Shown here piece after piece: positions 10,614 to 22,552 of a stretch of 64,000 bases of DNA (its first letter is position 1; the number at the start of each line of letters is the position of its first letter). The notes below the pieces were generated by a model. That model saw only the letters and a list, made by a program, of their open reading frames with translations, did not search any database and was not told where the DNA came from. The stretch is from Clarkia xantiana subsp. parviflora (Eukaryota > Streptophyta > Magnoliopsida > Myrtales > Onagraceae), in the NCBI GenBank assembly GCA_036873135.1, contig JAPTYO010000017.1, positions 15,252,001 through 15,316,000 of the forward strand, written 5' to 3'. The position numbers and the translations under genes were made by a program.

Positions 10614-11770
10614 AGTAGTGGTTCAAAACCCGTGCATGACTCTTTTCAAAGATAAGATATTCGTCCAATTTAGGTTCGGTACTGACCTCAGGGGTGGCCT
10701 GTTTGTCAATTCGAATGTTGAGATCATAAATTTGACCAACTTTTAATTTTCCGCCGTACGTACGTAATCTGTTTACAAGGTTTGCATAACGGACAATATG
10801 CGTACAACGACATGCAACTATATTCTTAATATCATGTAACGAGCGAGATAAAAATTTATATAACATGATAATATCATGGTACTCGATGTAAGCATATAGC
10901 ACGTTGTCGACATGTAGATGATGACATAGTAAACAGATGACGTAATCATGTCATAAGCAAAACACTTAGCATAATATGAAATTGGAAAGCATGCTTGTCA
11001 ACATTGAGCATGATGTAGACATAGTAAATGATGCAAGCATGTAGTATGATGCAAACATGAAGTATGGTGTAAATGTGAGACATGATATAAACATGAGATT
11101 CATACTTAGATTCTAAAAATAATCATGTAATGATCACAAATAATAAACGTGCATGATAAATTCTATGTACGCACTATGAAATAATAATTACGTGTAGTGT
11201 GTCATGAAGCATTGTGTAGTATGTATGCAATATGAACATAGGAGAGATGCAAAGATGCTTGTAAAGGTTCCTAAGGACTTATATGAAAATACATGAAAGT
11301 TTAGTTCTTAGCACATGGTGTAGGCACTATTAGTAAAAATTAGGAGAGAGAAAACTCATTTAGCTTACATCCTTTATAGATAAATCTCCAATAAGCTCTC
11401 CATTCTTGATGAACATGAAGCTTTGAAAATCATAGACTTGGAGTAGACACATCATTGTTGATATCAATTGGATTCCGGCGTGGCACGTGTTAATTCGGAC
11501 CCGCTTCGTGTTGGTGAGTTCAGTTCCATACATGGTTGGACATTTCGTGACTTCTTTTGGCCTTGATTCAATCTTGAAATCACTATATACCTAGTTATCT
11601 TATCATGCATACAAGGTGTTTGATAAAATGCATTAGAATACTTTGCCCCCAATCGGCATATCTAATGCTTGTTACCATAGATGTCGTCGTATGAGCTTTG
11701 TCGATAAGCGTCGTAGGAATGCTCAGGAGGCATTGTGTAGAAGTTGATAATAGCTACCTGATGCATGTAA
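10614..11770. other. Gypsy-B 3' non-coding region, degenerate ATG-rich repeats
   Basis: No supported gene. 10860-11250 is a degenerate low-complexity stretch of short units such as CATGATGTAGACATAG, GATGCAAACATGAAG and similar. Confidence 0.5.
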
Positions 11771-11773
11771 TCC

Positions 11774-12580
11774 ATCCTTGTCGACATGTATGTACATACA
11801 TGAAAACACTTAGAAAATATTTTCTCCTTGTCGACATGTATGTACGTACATGGAAACACTTAGAAAATATTTTCTTCTTGTCGACATGCATCCTTGTCGA
11901 CATGTATGTACGTACATGGAAAGACTTAGAAAATATTTTCTTCTTGTCGACATGCATCTTTGTCAACATGTATGTACGTACATGGAAACACTTAGAAAAT
12001 ATTTTCTCCCTGTCGACATGCATCCTTGTCGACATGTATGTACGTACATGGAAACACTTAGAAAATATTCTACTCTTATCGACATGCATCCTTGTCGACA
12101 TGTATGTGCGTACATGGAAACAGTTAGAAAATATTTCCTCCTTGTCGACATGCATCTTTGTCGACATGTATGTACGTACATGGAAAAACTTAGAAAATAT
12201 TTTCTCCTTGTCGACATGCATCCTTGTCGACATGTATGTACGTACATGGAAATACTTAGAAAATATTCTTCTCTTGTCGACATGCATCCTTGTCGACATG
12301 TATGTACGTACATGGAAATACTTAGAAAATATTTTTTACTTATCGACATGCATCCTTGTCGACATGTATGTACGTACATGGAAATACTTAGAAAATATTT
12401 TCTCCTTGTCGACATTCATCATTGTCGACATGTATGTACGTACATGGAAATACTTAGAAAATATTCTTCTCTTGTCGACATGCATCCTTGTCGACATGTA
12501 TGTACGTACATGGAAAGACTCAGAAAATATTTTCTCATTGTCGACATGCATCCTTGTCGACATGTATGTACGTACATGTA
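11774..12580. repeat. 66-bp minisatellite, 13 copies
   Basis: Tandem array with TCGACATGTATG anchor positions at 11781, 11831, then every 66 bp to 12557. The first interval is 50 bp because a 16-bp GCATCCTTGTCGACAT-type segment is missing. Every unit has several perfect palindromes: GTCGAC twice, ATGTACGTACAT, and usually AGAAAATATTTTCT. Because 66 is a multiple of 3, long ORFs appear in several frames on both strands; they are not evidence of coding. Confidence 0.97.
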
Positions 12581-15212
12581 TGTGCGCACTTACCCCCACA
12601 CTTAGAATCTTTTCTCTATCTCTGGCTATGTACGCTGTATCCATATGCTTGATGTAAACACAGGTTGTATGCCAACACCTTGTTGTATGCTAACACTTGG
12701 TAATATGCTGACAAATAGTAGTATGCTGACAGCTTGCAATATGCTGACTGTCATCCTGAGCAAAACACTTAGAAAATATTTCGCCCTTGTAATCATGTAT
12801 GCTGCGAGTATGAGCTCGATGTCGACATGTAAGGTTGATGTGTTGAAGAAGTTGCCCTCCTTGCATGATGCTCGTTACTTGATTAATTGATGTCGGTGCA
12901 CATATACGTCCTTCTGAAGATTTGGTATGTTGACATGGTAGAGCAGCTAAATAATACACCAAGTGTAGATGTCGATGTCATTTATGACTTGTATCATGTT
13001 GTAATGTAGGTTGGACTTGATGGAAAAAGCTCGTCTTTGCAGATATTCTGATGTGTACAGTAATCCGTTCGTTGGAAGGAATGTCCGTACAATTGCCCCC
13101 GCTACTCTGGATTATCCGGATATGGTCGCGGTAAAGAACTTGTGAGTAAGGCACCTCTTTGTATCTTCTTGAAACTTGTTAATTTTCCAAGTTGTTGTTT
13201 CCATGTTGCTGAACGCGTGGTTGCAATTCTCGGCTTTAACAAAATTCTCAAAATATCCGACGCATGGGCGCGTTCCTCGAGCGATTCTTAGTTCTTTATG
13301 CCAAGTACGACCGTGCTAAATCCTTCTTGTGATAAAGGGAATAGAGTTGAGGGTCGCGCGGTGGTGTCTTCTGCCTCTCGATCGAGGGACCGGCCTAAGG
13401 AGGAGTGTTCCTCCCATTGAGGTAAGCATTTGTTGACGTCTGATTTTGATGCACGTATTGCTGATTGTCGCGCTTATGTTGAAGAGCTATGTCGTGTTGA
13501 AGTTGAAGCGACAATTCTTGTCGTGTCCTTTGTGTGGATGACGACATTGCATTTGATGTTGACATTATGAACTCTTTGCCATAGATCCTTAGAGATGATG
13601 TTATCTCTTGGTTGGTGTCAGGTTGTCCGCTTCCACCATGTTGAACCCTTTGTGAATGGGTTGATGTTGTTTTGATAATTCTTTGTTTATGCCTTTGCCT
13701 GCATGATATTTCGTCACTTGGACCTGTTTTCAATAATAATAAACATATGATAACTTGTTAGTAATATTTCATACCTTGAGCTTTCTTCATTGTCCGTATG
13801 TATTGGACTTGCATGACAGGATTGAACTCCTTGTTGTGATGGATAGAACATAGAATGTTGCGACTTGCGCATTGCACGGTGTTGTGTACACTTGGTACTT
13901 GTAGCATTGCAGGTAGTAATGTATTTGGCACTTGGCCTTTGATATGTAGCAGTGTTGTCTTGGCGAAGCAAGACTTAAGTTTATACCGTCTCTTAGTTCC
14001 ACTCTAAGGCGACTTTGTTGCAAGATACTTCTTGCTGATTTTGTTGTTTTAGCGTTAAATGCTAAAGAGCAAGATAACGTTATACAAGACTCGACTTGTA
14101 AGTTTGATGAGTTTTGTACAAGGTTTGCTTTAAAAAGCGTATAACATGAAGCTATCCTTTTTCAGGCCTAAGTCTTCATGGTGTATAAACCCTTAAGAGA
14201 GTATGCATACTTTTAGTGTGTGGGGTTGTCGTCTAACAAGAGGACTTCCGCCACGATGGGGTGATCAGTCCCATCACTGCATTTGCCGCATCCTGTTTCT
14301 ATTCAGGGAATGCCTATGAACATGAGGATTTGCTTCTAAGAGCATTTCGCAGCATGCCATTTTTTAGAAGTAAACATGGGGTTTGCCCTTACAAAGAGGA
14401 TACCACAGCATGCTACTTTTGATAGTAAATCTTAGTATTTATCCAAGATATTGCTTGCTGTTGATGCCTTTGGAATAGTCGTCACTTTGAGTAGAGAATT
14501 TTGTAAGTCCCTTTTTGTAGGTAAGCCGCAAGTTGTCATTGCCATATATAAGTTGACTGTGCACATAGCGTGATGGCTTTGTGTTGTCGATATCTTCTTG
14601 ATATAGCCGCTGTTATGGATGGAGAAATAAACTCCCTATTGGTGTAGATAATAGATATGTTGGCGTTTTATGCCATAAATCCCTTCTTGAACATAATGCT
14701 TAGCTTGTATTGTTGTGGATATTATGTGCATAGGTTACTACTTGGCATAATTCCCATGTAGTAATCGTAGTGTAGCATGTACCTACGAACAGAGTTGCTC
14801 TTTGTCAGATAGTTGCAGTGTTTATAAGTTTGCAAAAATATGGAGTTATGAAATTTTCTTTTTAGTAATGCATATAATAGATAAAGTAAAGGAGTCTGAT
14901 ACGAGGACTCCTTGTTTGTGCAGGAAACTTCCCTAAGTACGGACGCGGTAGGTGCGGATCGTGATAGATGCGTTTATGTCGGGAGCGGAACTTTTCCAAG
15001 TATCACCCGCTATATGTGATTGTGAATATGTCGGTATGAACAACGACTATGTATTATTGTATGCGTCCTCTAATTTATACGCGTTGATGCCTTCTTAGCA
15101 TGATGAACATGCCTATATATGATCATTGCTTGGTGTTTCCTTCTTAGAAGAAAGGTACCGCGTGTTCTTGCAATTATTCGTTTCTTCACTTCGGTGGAAT
15201 GCCGAGCACTTG
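12581..15212. other. Gypsy-B 3' non-coding region
   Basis: No reliable ORF. 12640-12760 has short GTATGCTGACA-type repeats. A block near 14221-14280 matches the 76-bp repeat region of Gypsy-D (60090-60270) in opposite orientation, which shows the two elements are of one family. Confidence 0.55.
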
Positions 15213-15560
15213 TCAGCTTGGTGCCCCCCAAGTCGCTTTGTAGTCGTACCGCTGTTTCCTGATGGTTTCTATTACTTTATCTTCTGACCATGATGCGCCT
15301 ACTTGGACCATCCTTTCTGGCTCATCTATCTTGATTTCTTGTAATGCTTCAACGAAAGCAGGACGTGCGTGATCTACCCTTGGGTTTTCATCAATGAAGG
15401 GAATTCCGCTATTGCTTGTCTTGACATTATGTTGGAGTGCAACCTTGTAGCAGTCTTTTGATAGCTGTTGATCTCCCTTCCTTTCACCCATTCCTGCCTT
15501 TGTTGGAAACTTGATTTTTTTGGTGTGATGTTGACAGTATCATACCCCATTTGTTCATGG
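15213..15560 (-). pseudogene. Protease to reverse transcriptase linker remnant of Gypsy-B
   Basis: Minus-strand frame 15213-15491 contains RVDHARPAFVEALQEIKIDEP, parallel to the linker just upstream of reverse transcriptase in Gypsy-A (about 1240-1500) and to KEVEIDGPQRKVKIG in Gypsy-E. The reverse transcriptase itself does not follow; homology stops at a GGGGGG tract (15221-15230 on the opposite strand). Confidence 0.65.
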
Positions 15561-16419
15561 TTGTATTCCCTAGGATTCCATTATATGCGTCTGCAATCAC
15601 GAATGGAACGCCGATTCGGAGTTGTTGCTTTCCTTCTCCTTTTGTGTATTGCGGAGTGTTGAATTGATGTATGCTTCATGTGTTCACTTTCAAGGGGCCT
15701 GGGTTTATTTGATGTGTTTCTTCATACACTTGTGACTCTTCCCGAGGTTGTGTCTATGTGATGATTGTGCACATGGTTGAGAGATGTTATACTGGTGGAA
15801 TCCTCATATTCTCCTTTGTTTTGGCCAAAGATTAGGTTTTTGCTGTCGACGTACGTTTTGAGAGGTACGATCCTTCTTGTGTTCTTGACAAGGGTAAACT
15901 TGCTGGATGTTGGAAATAATTCTCTAACTCTTTTTTCATGATGGGTTTGGCACAGGCGTGCGTATAACATATGAGTGTATCCTGAATTCCTATCTTCCAC
16001 AATGTTGATGACGTTGTAACTTGGGTAATGCCCTTGTCTTGTTTATTATTGCAGCGCGATTTTTAGTCTTGTGCGTATAGAATGCTTTAGGCTCCGTTGC
16101 ATGGGGGATGTTGTATGGCCTAAACCGTTTGTTGTTCCTAGTGCGATAGCTTGTGTTGTTGACGCAATTAATATGTGCGTAGTTGTTACTTGCCGTTATT
16201 CCAAGGTAGTATGCATGATATAATAATGTACCTACGAAAGTAGATTTAACCTTCATTAGATATTTGGAGTTCGTACAATAGATTACAAGAAGGCGTCTAT
16301 TGATCGCTCCTTTTAAAAAGTACTAAGGCTAATAAACATAAGTTGTACTTAATCTAAGAAGACTTAAAGTAGATATGCAAAAAATGGAGATAAAGGGATT
16401 GATGATGTGTTTGATGTCT
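15561..16419 (-). other. Gypsy-B region between second gag ORF and linker
   Basis: 15500-15640 retains decayed protease C-terminus (LGYxxMNKWG-like, minus strand). 16000-16260 is non-coding and matches Gypsy-D 59640-59790 (for example TACCTACGAAAGTAGATT). No intact gene. Confidence 0.45.
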
Positions 16420-16659
16420 TCATAGGTGATTTGTCGGCAAGTTGATTCCGCCACGTGCCACATAATTCCTCAGTGCATCTAGCGTGTTGAGCTCTTCAAT
16501 TTCCTCCTTTGGGGATGAACAAATGTTGGTGCCATGCCCCCCAGTTTTATGGTGCTTGCATCGTTCTTCAACGTTCTTGCTAAGGAAGGCAGTCATTGGC
16601 TCCAGTGCTCGGTGAAGTTTGTTTTCCGGAAGTTTGAAATTTGTTTTCTCCACCTTCAT
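16420..16659 (-). CDS. Second gag-like zinc-knuckle ORF of Gypsy-B
   Basis: 79 codons with the zinc-binding motif RCKHHKTGGHGTNIC (C-x2-H-x4-H-x4-C), then EEIEELNTLDALRNYVARGG, the helix that follows the knuckle in gag proteins. It lies directly after the first gag ORF and is homologous to the ORF at 59017-59496 of Gypsy-D. Probably a nucleic-acid-binding protein of the element. It may originally have extended further upstream; here it is partial. Confidence 0.55.
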   Translation of the reverse strand: MKVEKTNFKLPENKLHRALEPMTAFLSKNVEERCKHHKTGGHGTNICSSPKEEIEELNTLDALRNYVARGGINLPTNHL

Positions 16660-16662
16660 GCT

Positions 16663-17685
16663 TCAAGGATTGTACAAGCCGTCAAAATTGGTTCCATGAA
16701 CGACGTTGTTTTTCCGGCGCTTGGCGATAGGTGGATTATCATTCGCCTTTTCTTTTCCCTTGCCTTTTTCTGAAGACTTCACATGAGAATTCTTTTGATG
16801 CTTATTGCCTTGGTCGATATACTTCTTCATTTCTCCTTTTAAGATTAAGCTGTTTACGTGAAACCTTAGTCCAACACAGCTTTCCGTCTCGTGGCCATAT
16901 ACTTCGTGATTTTCACACCATTTACTTTCATCTTTTCCCAATGGGCCCTTGCGGAAATTAGAGGGCTTTTTCCACAGCTTGGTCTTCTTTATCTCTTTCA
17001 AGATGACGGACAGCGGTGTGTTCAGTGGAACACATTTGGTGATATTGGTCTTTTTGAGCGTTTGGACGTCTGACTGGAATGGCCTTTTTGGTTGCGGTTG
17101 TCTCTTTTTCCAGGAAGCGTCTATCTTTTCCTCAATTATTGCCTTCAAGGTTCTTGTTGTAAGTCCCGTGATTGGGGCATCATCGTCATTAACAGGTTTT
17201 TTCCGTCCATCCTTGTGGCAGGTGTCAGCATCGTCTTGGCTTGTCCTCGTGGAAGAATCTTCCTTGTGAACTTTTGAGCGGGAGGTTTGAGGTTGTTTCC
17301 ATACCCCTTCTTGGTGTTGTGCTATCACATACGGATTGTATGAGCGTGCAATTCCTTGCATTGGTTGTCGGTACTGGAAGGTACCTTCCGTGTATTGCCC
17401 CTCTATTCTTTGGTGCAGTGTGTCTTGATGACTTGTGACTCGGGACTTTGTTCTTGTCTCCTCGACTTGTCCGTTGATTGGAGGTAGAGGTGGTGGTGGC
17501 GGGGCATATCCTTGGTTGCTTAACATTTTTCGGAATGCAAGCAGCTTTTCGAGCGTGGTCATCATGGTGGGAGTGACAGGTGATGGTGGGTTGACACCTT
17601 TGTATTGGAGGACTCCTTGGTCGTACTGTGCGAAGGATGCATTTCTTGATGGCATGAAGAAGGCATTGGATGTGGTAATAGGCAT
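16663..17685 (-). CDS. Gag-like protein of Gypsy-B, capsid core deleted
   Basis: 340 codons. The N-terminal part has VTPTMMTTLEKLLAFRKML and a proline run (PPPPPLPPINGQ), as in Gypsy-D gag. The C-terminal part has PLNTPLSVILKEIKKTKLW and the zinc knuckle WCENHEVYGHETESC (about 16876-16920), then a basic linker (KGKGKEKANDNPP). The conserved capsid segment present in Gypsy-D (57168-57629) and Gypsy-E is missing between them. The frame is fully open, which suggests either recent origin or that this shortened form is maintained. Confidence 0.65.
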   Translation of the reverse strand: MPITTSNAFFMPSRNASFAQYDQGVLQYKGVNPPSPVTPTMMTTLEKLLAFRKMLSNQGYAPPPPPLPPINGQVEETRTKSRVTSHQDTLHQRIEGQYTEGTFQYRQPMQGIARSYNPYVIAQHQEGVWKQPQTSRSKVHKEDSSTRTSQDDADTCHKDGRKKPVNDDDAPITGLTTRTLKAIIEEKIDASWKKRQPQPKRPFQSDVQTLKKTNITKCVPLNTPLSVILKEIKKTKLWKKPSNFRKGPLGKDESKWCENHEVYGHETESCVGLRFHVNSLILKGEMKKYIDQGNKHQKNSHVKSSEKGKGKEKANDNPPIAKRRKNNVVHGTNFDGLYNP

Positions 17686-17700
17686 GTGGGAGGATCCATG

Positions 17701-18051
17701 TTAACTTTTTGTCGGCTTCTGCGTGGTTATGGACAAGGCGTCGTGGTACGCAACGTTCTCCTTGTCCTTTGATGAAAAATCAATGACATCTTCAAAGGCG
17801 GCATCCTTTATGTCGACATACTCCATGTTGGTGTCATGGGATTTGTGCATTGTCTTTACAACGTACACTTCTTGCTCGTATGGCTTCTCGCTTCCAACAT
17901 CAAAGTCTCCATGGATCATATGCATGTTTGCCATCTTTTCTGGGTGGGGTGCAATGTATGCAGTATTTTGGAATTTAAGGCCATGCTGTGCGGAAGGCAC
18001 ACTGCTTGTTGGCATGGAGGATGCAACGAACATGTCTTTATGCACGTGCAA
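17701..18051 (-). pseudogene. Displaced gag-protease linker of Gypsy-B
   Basis: Minus-strand 116-codon frame with KMANMHMIHGDFDVGSEKPY, then DVIDFSSKDKENVAYHDALS. This is the linker that normally lies after the zinc knuckle and before the protease active site, yet here it precedes gag. The protease D-G-G motif is absent. Gypsy-A has the same leader-to-linker junction. Confidence 0.6.
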
Positions 18052-18345
18052 ATGATCTTGCTGACTTGTTGGCTGCTTCTGTTTGTTGGCTGGTATCCCG
18101 TATGGGAACTCTTTATTGATCCCCGTCCTTCATTCGAACTCGTGTGCTGATGCATTATTCTGAACTTCGGGACCGTGCTGTGCGGAAGGCACGTTTGTGG
18201 TTGGCACGGATAAGGCGGTGGATCATATATCTGGAACGTGAGAACGTCCTGGTTGGTTTCTTGTCGGCTTCAGCTTGTCTGCACCCGCCTTCTTTGGTCG
18301 TCTTCCAGTCATAGCTTGCGGTATGGAATGGCTTTTTGTTCGAAT

Positions 18346-18363
18346 CACGCTGACGGCGCCAAA
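18346..18363 (-). other. Primer binding site of Gypsy-B
   Basis: Minus strand after the 5' LTR: TT then TGGCGCCGTCAGCGTG. Establishes orientation and the 5' LTR end. Confidence 0.75.
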
Positions 18364-18992
18364 TGTTGAGTTTGCTTTATCACTTGGGCAGCTTCGGGCT
18401 TTTTCCTTTACGAACAGGCTTCTTCCTTCACGATCGGGCTCGAGATGTATGTACAAGGACAGGAACGCCGCAATCCTTAATACACAATCGCCGAGCTAAA
18501 CTTTCAATCCTCGACCTTGAACTCTTGATCTTCGGATCCTGCACGAGGGGCAGTAGCCAGCGTGGGAGGGGGGAATGCTGGTTGGGCCCACTCCGACGTT
18601 CAAGTTAGCACTTCTAGAGAGAGAAAGCCTTAGAGAGAAGTCAGCTTTCAAGTCCAAAAGTGAGGGAGTTTTTTAAAATGAGAGACCTAGGCCCCTATTT
18701 ATAGGGAACCTAAGGATCATGCTCAGTTTTGAATGGCTTGATGTCGGTATGTGGAAATACGTATACCGTCACCAAGGTGGACTATGTGTGCACCGACTTC
18801 TCGCAATCGGCAAAAATAATCGGGATGAGCGTGGAGAAAGACGGTAATCCGGAAGTCCTTCGGCCCGGGAATTGCGTGTATCCCAGACCGTTTTTAGACT
18901 TGGGTGTCCGCGAAAGGGTTTTTTACGGGTTTTGGGATATTTTACGAGGCCCGAAATGTAAATACGAACCCGAATTGAACATATATCTAACA
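18364..18992 (-). repeat. 5' LTR of Gypsy-B
   Basis: 629 bp, TGTTGAG to TCTAACA. TATA palindrome near 18695-18706. Shorter than its partner mainly because of the 29-bp deletion near 18850. Confidence 0.92.
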
Positions 18993-21196
18993 GCTGCTAT
19001 TACTGCTTGACTTTCAGAGTATACCTTGACAGGTTTACTCCGGTCCTCGACACCAAGCAATGCAGTTAAAATCCTTCTAAGCCGGACCGCCTCTTGTGCG
19101 TTCTTGGAGAGGGCCACAAATTCGGATTCCATCGTAGACAGCGCGACACAAGATTACTTCTTGCTCATCCATGAAATGACAACTTTAGCAAGGAGAAATA
19201 CTCCTCCTGAAGTGGACTTACGATCATCCAGACCACCACCGTCATAGCACAGTCCATAGTTGGCAGTACCTTTCAGGTATCGAATAATTCATTTCACGGC
19301 CTTTAGATGTTGATGTCCGGGGTCTGATTGGAAACGTGCTACTAAGCCCACAGCGTAACAGATGTCTGGACGAGTGCATTGCATGACATACATCAATCTG
19401 CCAACCATACTAAGGTATTCTGCACTTTTCATCTGTTCACGCTCTGCCAGGTCTTTCGGGCCGTCACGTTTCGACAACGCGCACCCAAACACAACCGGCG
19501 TATCCACGGGTTTGGAATCTTGCATTCCGAACCTTTTCAACAGTTTGTTGATATATGATTTTTTAGAGAGACATAGCTTACGAGCAGCCTGATTCCTAGA
19601 AATCTTAATGCCTAGGATATATGTGGCTTCTCCCATGTCCTTCATCTCGAATATAGATTCCAGGCACGACTTTGATCTTTTCATGTAACTCACATCGTTT
19701 GTTGCAAACAATATGTCATCCACATAAAATTTCAGGATGACATACTTCGACTCAGAGGTCTTAGTATACACGCATGGATCCTCGTGAAAATTCACGAATC
19801 TTTTTCCAACGGTTTCCTCGTGGAACCTGCGGTACCATTGCTGAGACGATTTTTTAAGACCGTAGAATGATCTTTGGACTTTAGAAACTTTATGTTCGTT
19901 ACCAGGAGTAATGAAACCCTACGGTTTCTCCATATAGATCTCTTCCTCCAGGTTTCCGTGGAGGAATGCGGTCTTATCATCCATTTGGTTCAGCTCTAAA
20001 TCGAGGCTTGCAACCAAAGCCAAAATGGCTCGGAGTGTGGTGTAACGCACAGTCGGTGAGTATTTTTCATCAAATTCCACTCCGTGAAGTTGGGTGTATC
20101 CTTTCGCAACGAGTCGAGCTTTGTAACGTTCGACAGCTCCATCAGCAGTGCGGTCAGCAGGCAGATAAACTAAAGACCACACCGAATTAGCTTTCATAGA
20201 GGCAATCTCATCCTCCATTGCTTTGCTCCATTTCGCTTGAGGTCCATCCATATCTTGCTTAACCGTTACCGGTTCTTCAACCGAAGTCAGAGTGAATAAT
20301 TCACCTCTTTCGATGGGATACTTCTTAGGAGAAGTTCGATGCCTTTGACTACGTCTAGGCTCGTTAGTCCCATCTTGAATTTGAATAATGCTCCCACTAG
20401 GATTAATGCACGTTATCGGGGCAATATTCCCACCGGGAACAAGAGCGTTGCTTGAACCTTCACCAACAACATTTCTTGGACGACATCTTGGTCTCAGGAT
20501 TCCACCGTCGAGATTAATTCCACGGTTACTAGGACCAGGATCCAAGTTGGTAGTGCCAGACCCACTATTACCAGTAGGTGGTTTTGGTATTATTGGATTT
20601 TCATCCATCGGATCAGGAATGTGATTATCAGGTTCGAATTGATTCGCACGTGCAGCAATAGTTATTATGAAAATGTCTTCACTCTCATTTACCATGTCGT
20701 TCACTTGCATTGCTGCCTCAAATCTCCCACTCAAAGTAAGTGGGACCTGATCATCATCATCATGCTCTAGTTCAATTAAGACTTCATTCGTTTTGATATT
20801 ACCAAGCGTAGGAAATTCGTCCTCAAGGAATGTAACGTCTCTGGACTCATGTTCGACCACGCCACCATTCTCCTGAGCTGATACGAACACATATACCTTA
20901 GAGTTTTCGGAGTACCTTATTAAGATACTTTTCAATCTTCTAGGTCCCAACTTACTAAAGTGGTTGTTGGTTTGATGCGTGTATGCTGTACAACCCCAAG
21001 GTCGCAGCCTGGTAAGATCCATATCTTTACCAGTACATAGCTCATATGGTGTTGTGTCCACCGGCTTTGTAGGAACAAGGTTCACCACATGTGTTGCAGT
21101 TAACAATGAGTCACCCCAGTAGGATATTGGCAATTGCGCCTGTGACATCATGGTTCTGACCATGTCCAGAAGTGTACGATTACGTCGTTCAGCCAC
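18993..21196 (-). pseudogene. Copia-2 pol: integrase tail, reverse transcriptase, RNase H start
   Basis: Minus strand. 19919-21196 (425 codons) holds the end of the integrase core, its C-terminal tail (FLEDEFPTLGNIKTNEVLI) and the reverse transcriptase N-terminus to DDKTAFLHGNLEEEIYMEKP. 19289-19795 holds the palm with the catalytic FYVDDILFA and the thumb through CYAVGLVARFQSDPGHQHLK. 18993-19132 begins RNase H (MESEFVALSKNAQEAVRLRR, STMESEF-type motif). Frameshifts and stops separate the pieces (about 19900 and 19280). It once made the replicative enzyme of Copia-2 and is now dead. Confidence 0.9.
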
Positions 21197-21942
21197 ACCA
21201 TTTTACTATGATGTTTAAGCGATTGTAGTTTACCACACCATAACTTGTTAAACTCATTAGAGAGATATTCTCCACCTCTATCAGTGCGAAGGGTTTTCAC
21301 CTTTAGCTCATTTTGATTCTCTACGAGGTTAAGAAAGCTTTTGAAGCAGTCAATGACCTCATATTTATGAGAAATCAAATGAGTAAACCCATAACGGGTA
21401 AAGTCGTCAATGAAAGTCACGAAGTAACGTTTACCACCCCTTGTGGTTACATTCATTGGTCCACATACGTCTTAATGAATTAGATGCAATGGATATTCGA
21501 CTCGTAGCAATTCGCCAAATGGCTTGGGGGTTGATTTTCCAGCTAGACAGTCCTCTCAAGTAGTTTTCACCACTTGGGATGCTCCCAGGAGTAGACTTCT
21601 CCGAGCTATAGTTTGGACCCTATCATAGCCTATATGTCCCAATCTTGCATGCCATCCCGCCGCATCTGATTCTGCTTCCCTAGACGATATTGAGTACATT
21701 CGATTCGAATATTCATGTCTATTCTAATCCTTAACAATGAGACCATTAGAGGAAAATGCATGCCCATAAAATACATTGCCTCGATTAACTCAAACAAGGG
21801 AGTTCTCAAATGATAAAGCAAAGCCATTATTCATAAGAGTAGTTACAAAAACAACTTTCCTTCGAATTCTAGGAGCAAAAAGGACATTTTCGAGAAGTAA
21901 GGTTCTGCCATTGCGCATTGGAAATCTGCAGTTCCCTATTCC
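21148..21942 (-). pseudogene. Copia-2 integrase core and upstream part
   Basis: 21148-21456 encodes GGKRYFVTFIDDFTRYGFTH and TLRTDRGGEYLSNEF, carrying two of the three catalytic acids of the copia integrase. The 3' end is frameshifted into the next frame near 21196-21230. 21460-21942 shows decayed sequence where the zinc-binding HHCC region is expected; no continuous ORF. Confidence 0.8.
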
Positions 21943-22242
21943 TTAGACGTCAACTTGAGAGTTTTCGCCAATGTATATCCTTTTCGAATCCTTCGGTATC
22001 CGTCTGAACATGGAAAATAATCCTCTTTCATTGGCTATGTGGTTCGTCGCACCTGAATCAAGAATCCAAGAAGGATTTGAAGCAGTTAACATGATAATGG
22101 AGGAAACAAAAGTTTCCATAACACATCCAATGTCGCATACCTTGACAGCATGCGATTTGCTGGACCCAGCACCATTGCCTATGTGGCGAGGGCTAGAGTT
22201 CCTGCAAACATTCTCCAATTTTATATTGATTTCCTTGTTCAA
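21943..22242 (-). pseudogene. Copia-2 protease
   Basis: Minus-strand frame with the copia protease active site WILDSGATNHIAN, followed by FSMFRRIP. The upstream half corresponds to the gag C-terminus and linker. It ends in a stop instead of running into integrase. Confidence 0.85.
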
Positions 22243-22552
22243 GTTTTATCAACATTTTACCGTCGACAACCTTCGTTTCTTTCCCTTGTTCCTCGCTTTC
22301 CTCTTCTTCTGTTCAGTAGGTTGTCCTGGCATTTTGGTTTCTTTCGTCAACGATGCCAATCAAGCTTCTTCCATCTTGATTAATTTCATGACAGTTGGGA
22401 GATCTAACACCGAGCTACAAATAGTCAGCAGAGTCCTGGTAGCTCTTCAAGACTTCGGGAGAGTCACGATGATGGCTTGAATTTTGTCCCATTCAGTCAA
22501 CTGACTATCTTCCTCCAGTGGCTCGATCATGCTCAGGAGTTTATATGCCTTT

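Larger units (their letters stand above)
9938..18992 (-). mobile_element. Gypsy-B: complete 9055-bp Ty3/gypsy element, non-autonomous
   Basis: Bounded by LTRs (9938-10598 and 18364-18992) and a perfect 5-bp target duplication GCTGC (9933-9937 and 18993-18997). It encodes a rearranged gag, a second zinc-knuckle ORF and pieces of the protease linker, but no recognisable reverse transcriptase, RNase H or integrase. About 4.6 kb between the last coding remnant and the 3' LTR is non-coding and holds a 66-bp minisatellite. The two LTRs differ by roughly 3% by eye plus a 29-bp deletion. It would need proteins from another element to move. Confidence 0.93.

Noticed and set aside
11698..12657. Long ORFs (up to 319 codons) on both strands across the 66-bp array
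   Set aside because: The period is a multiple of three, so any stop-free unit stays open in several frames; repeats of 22 residues with no start context or homology.
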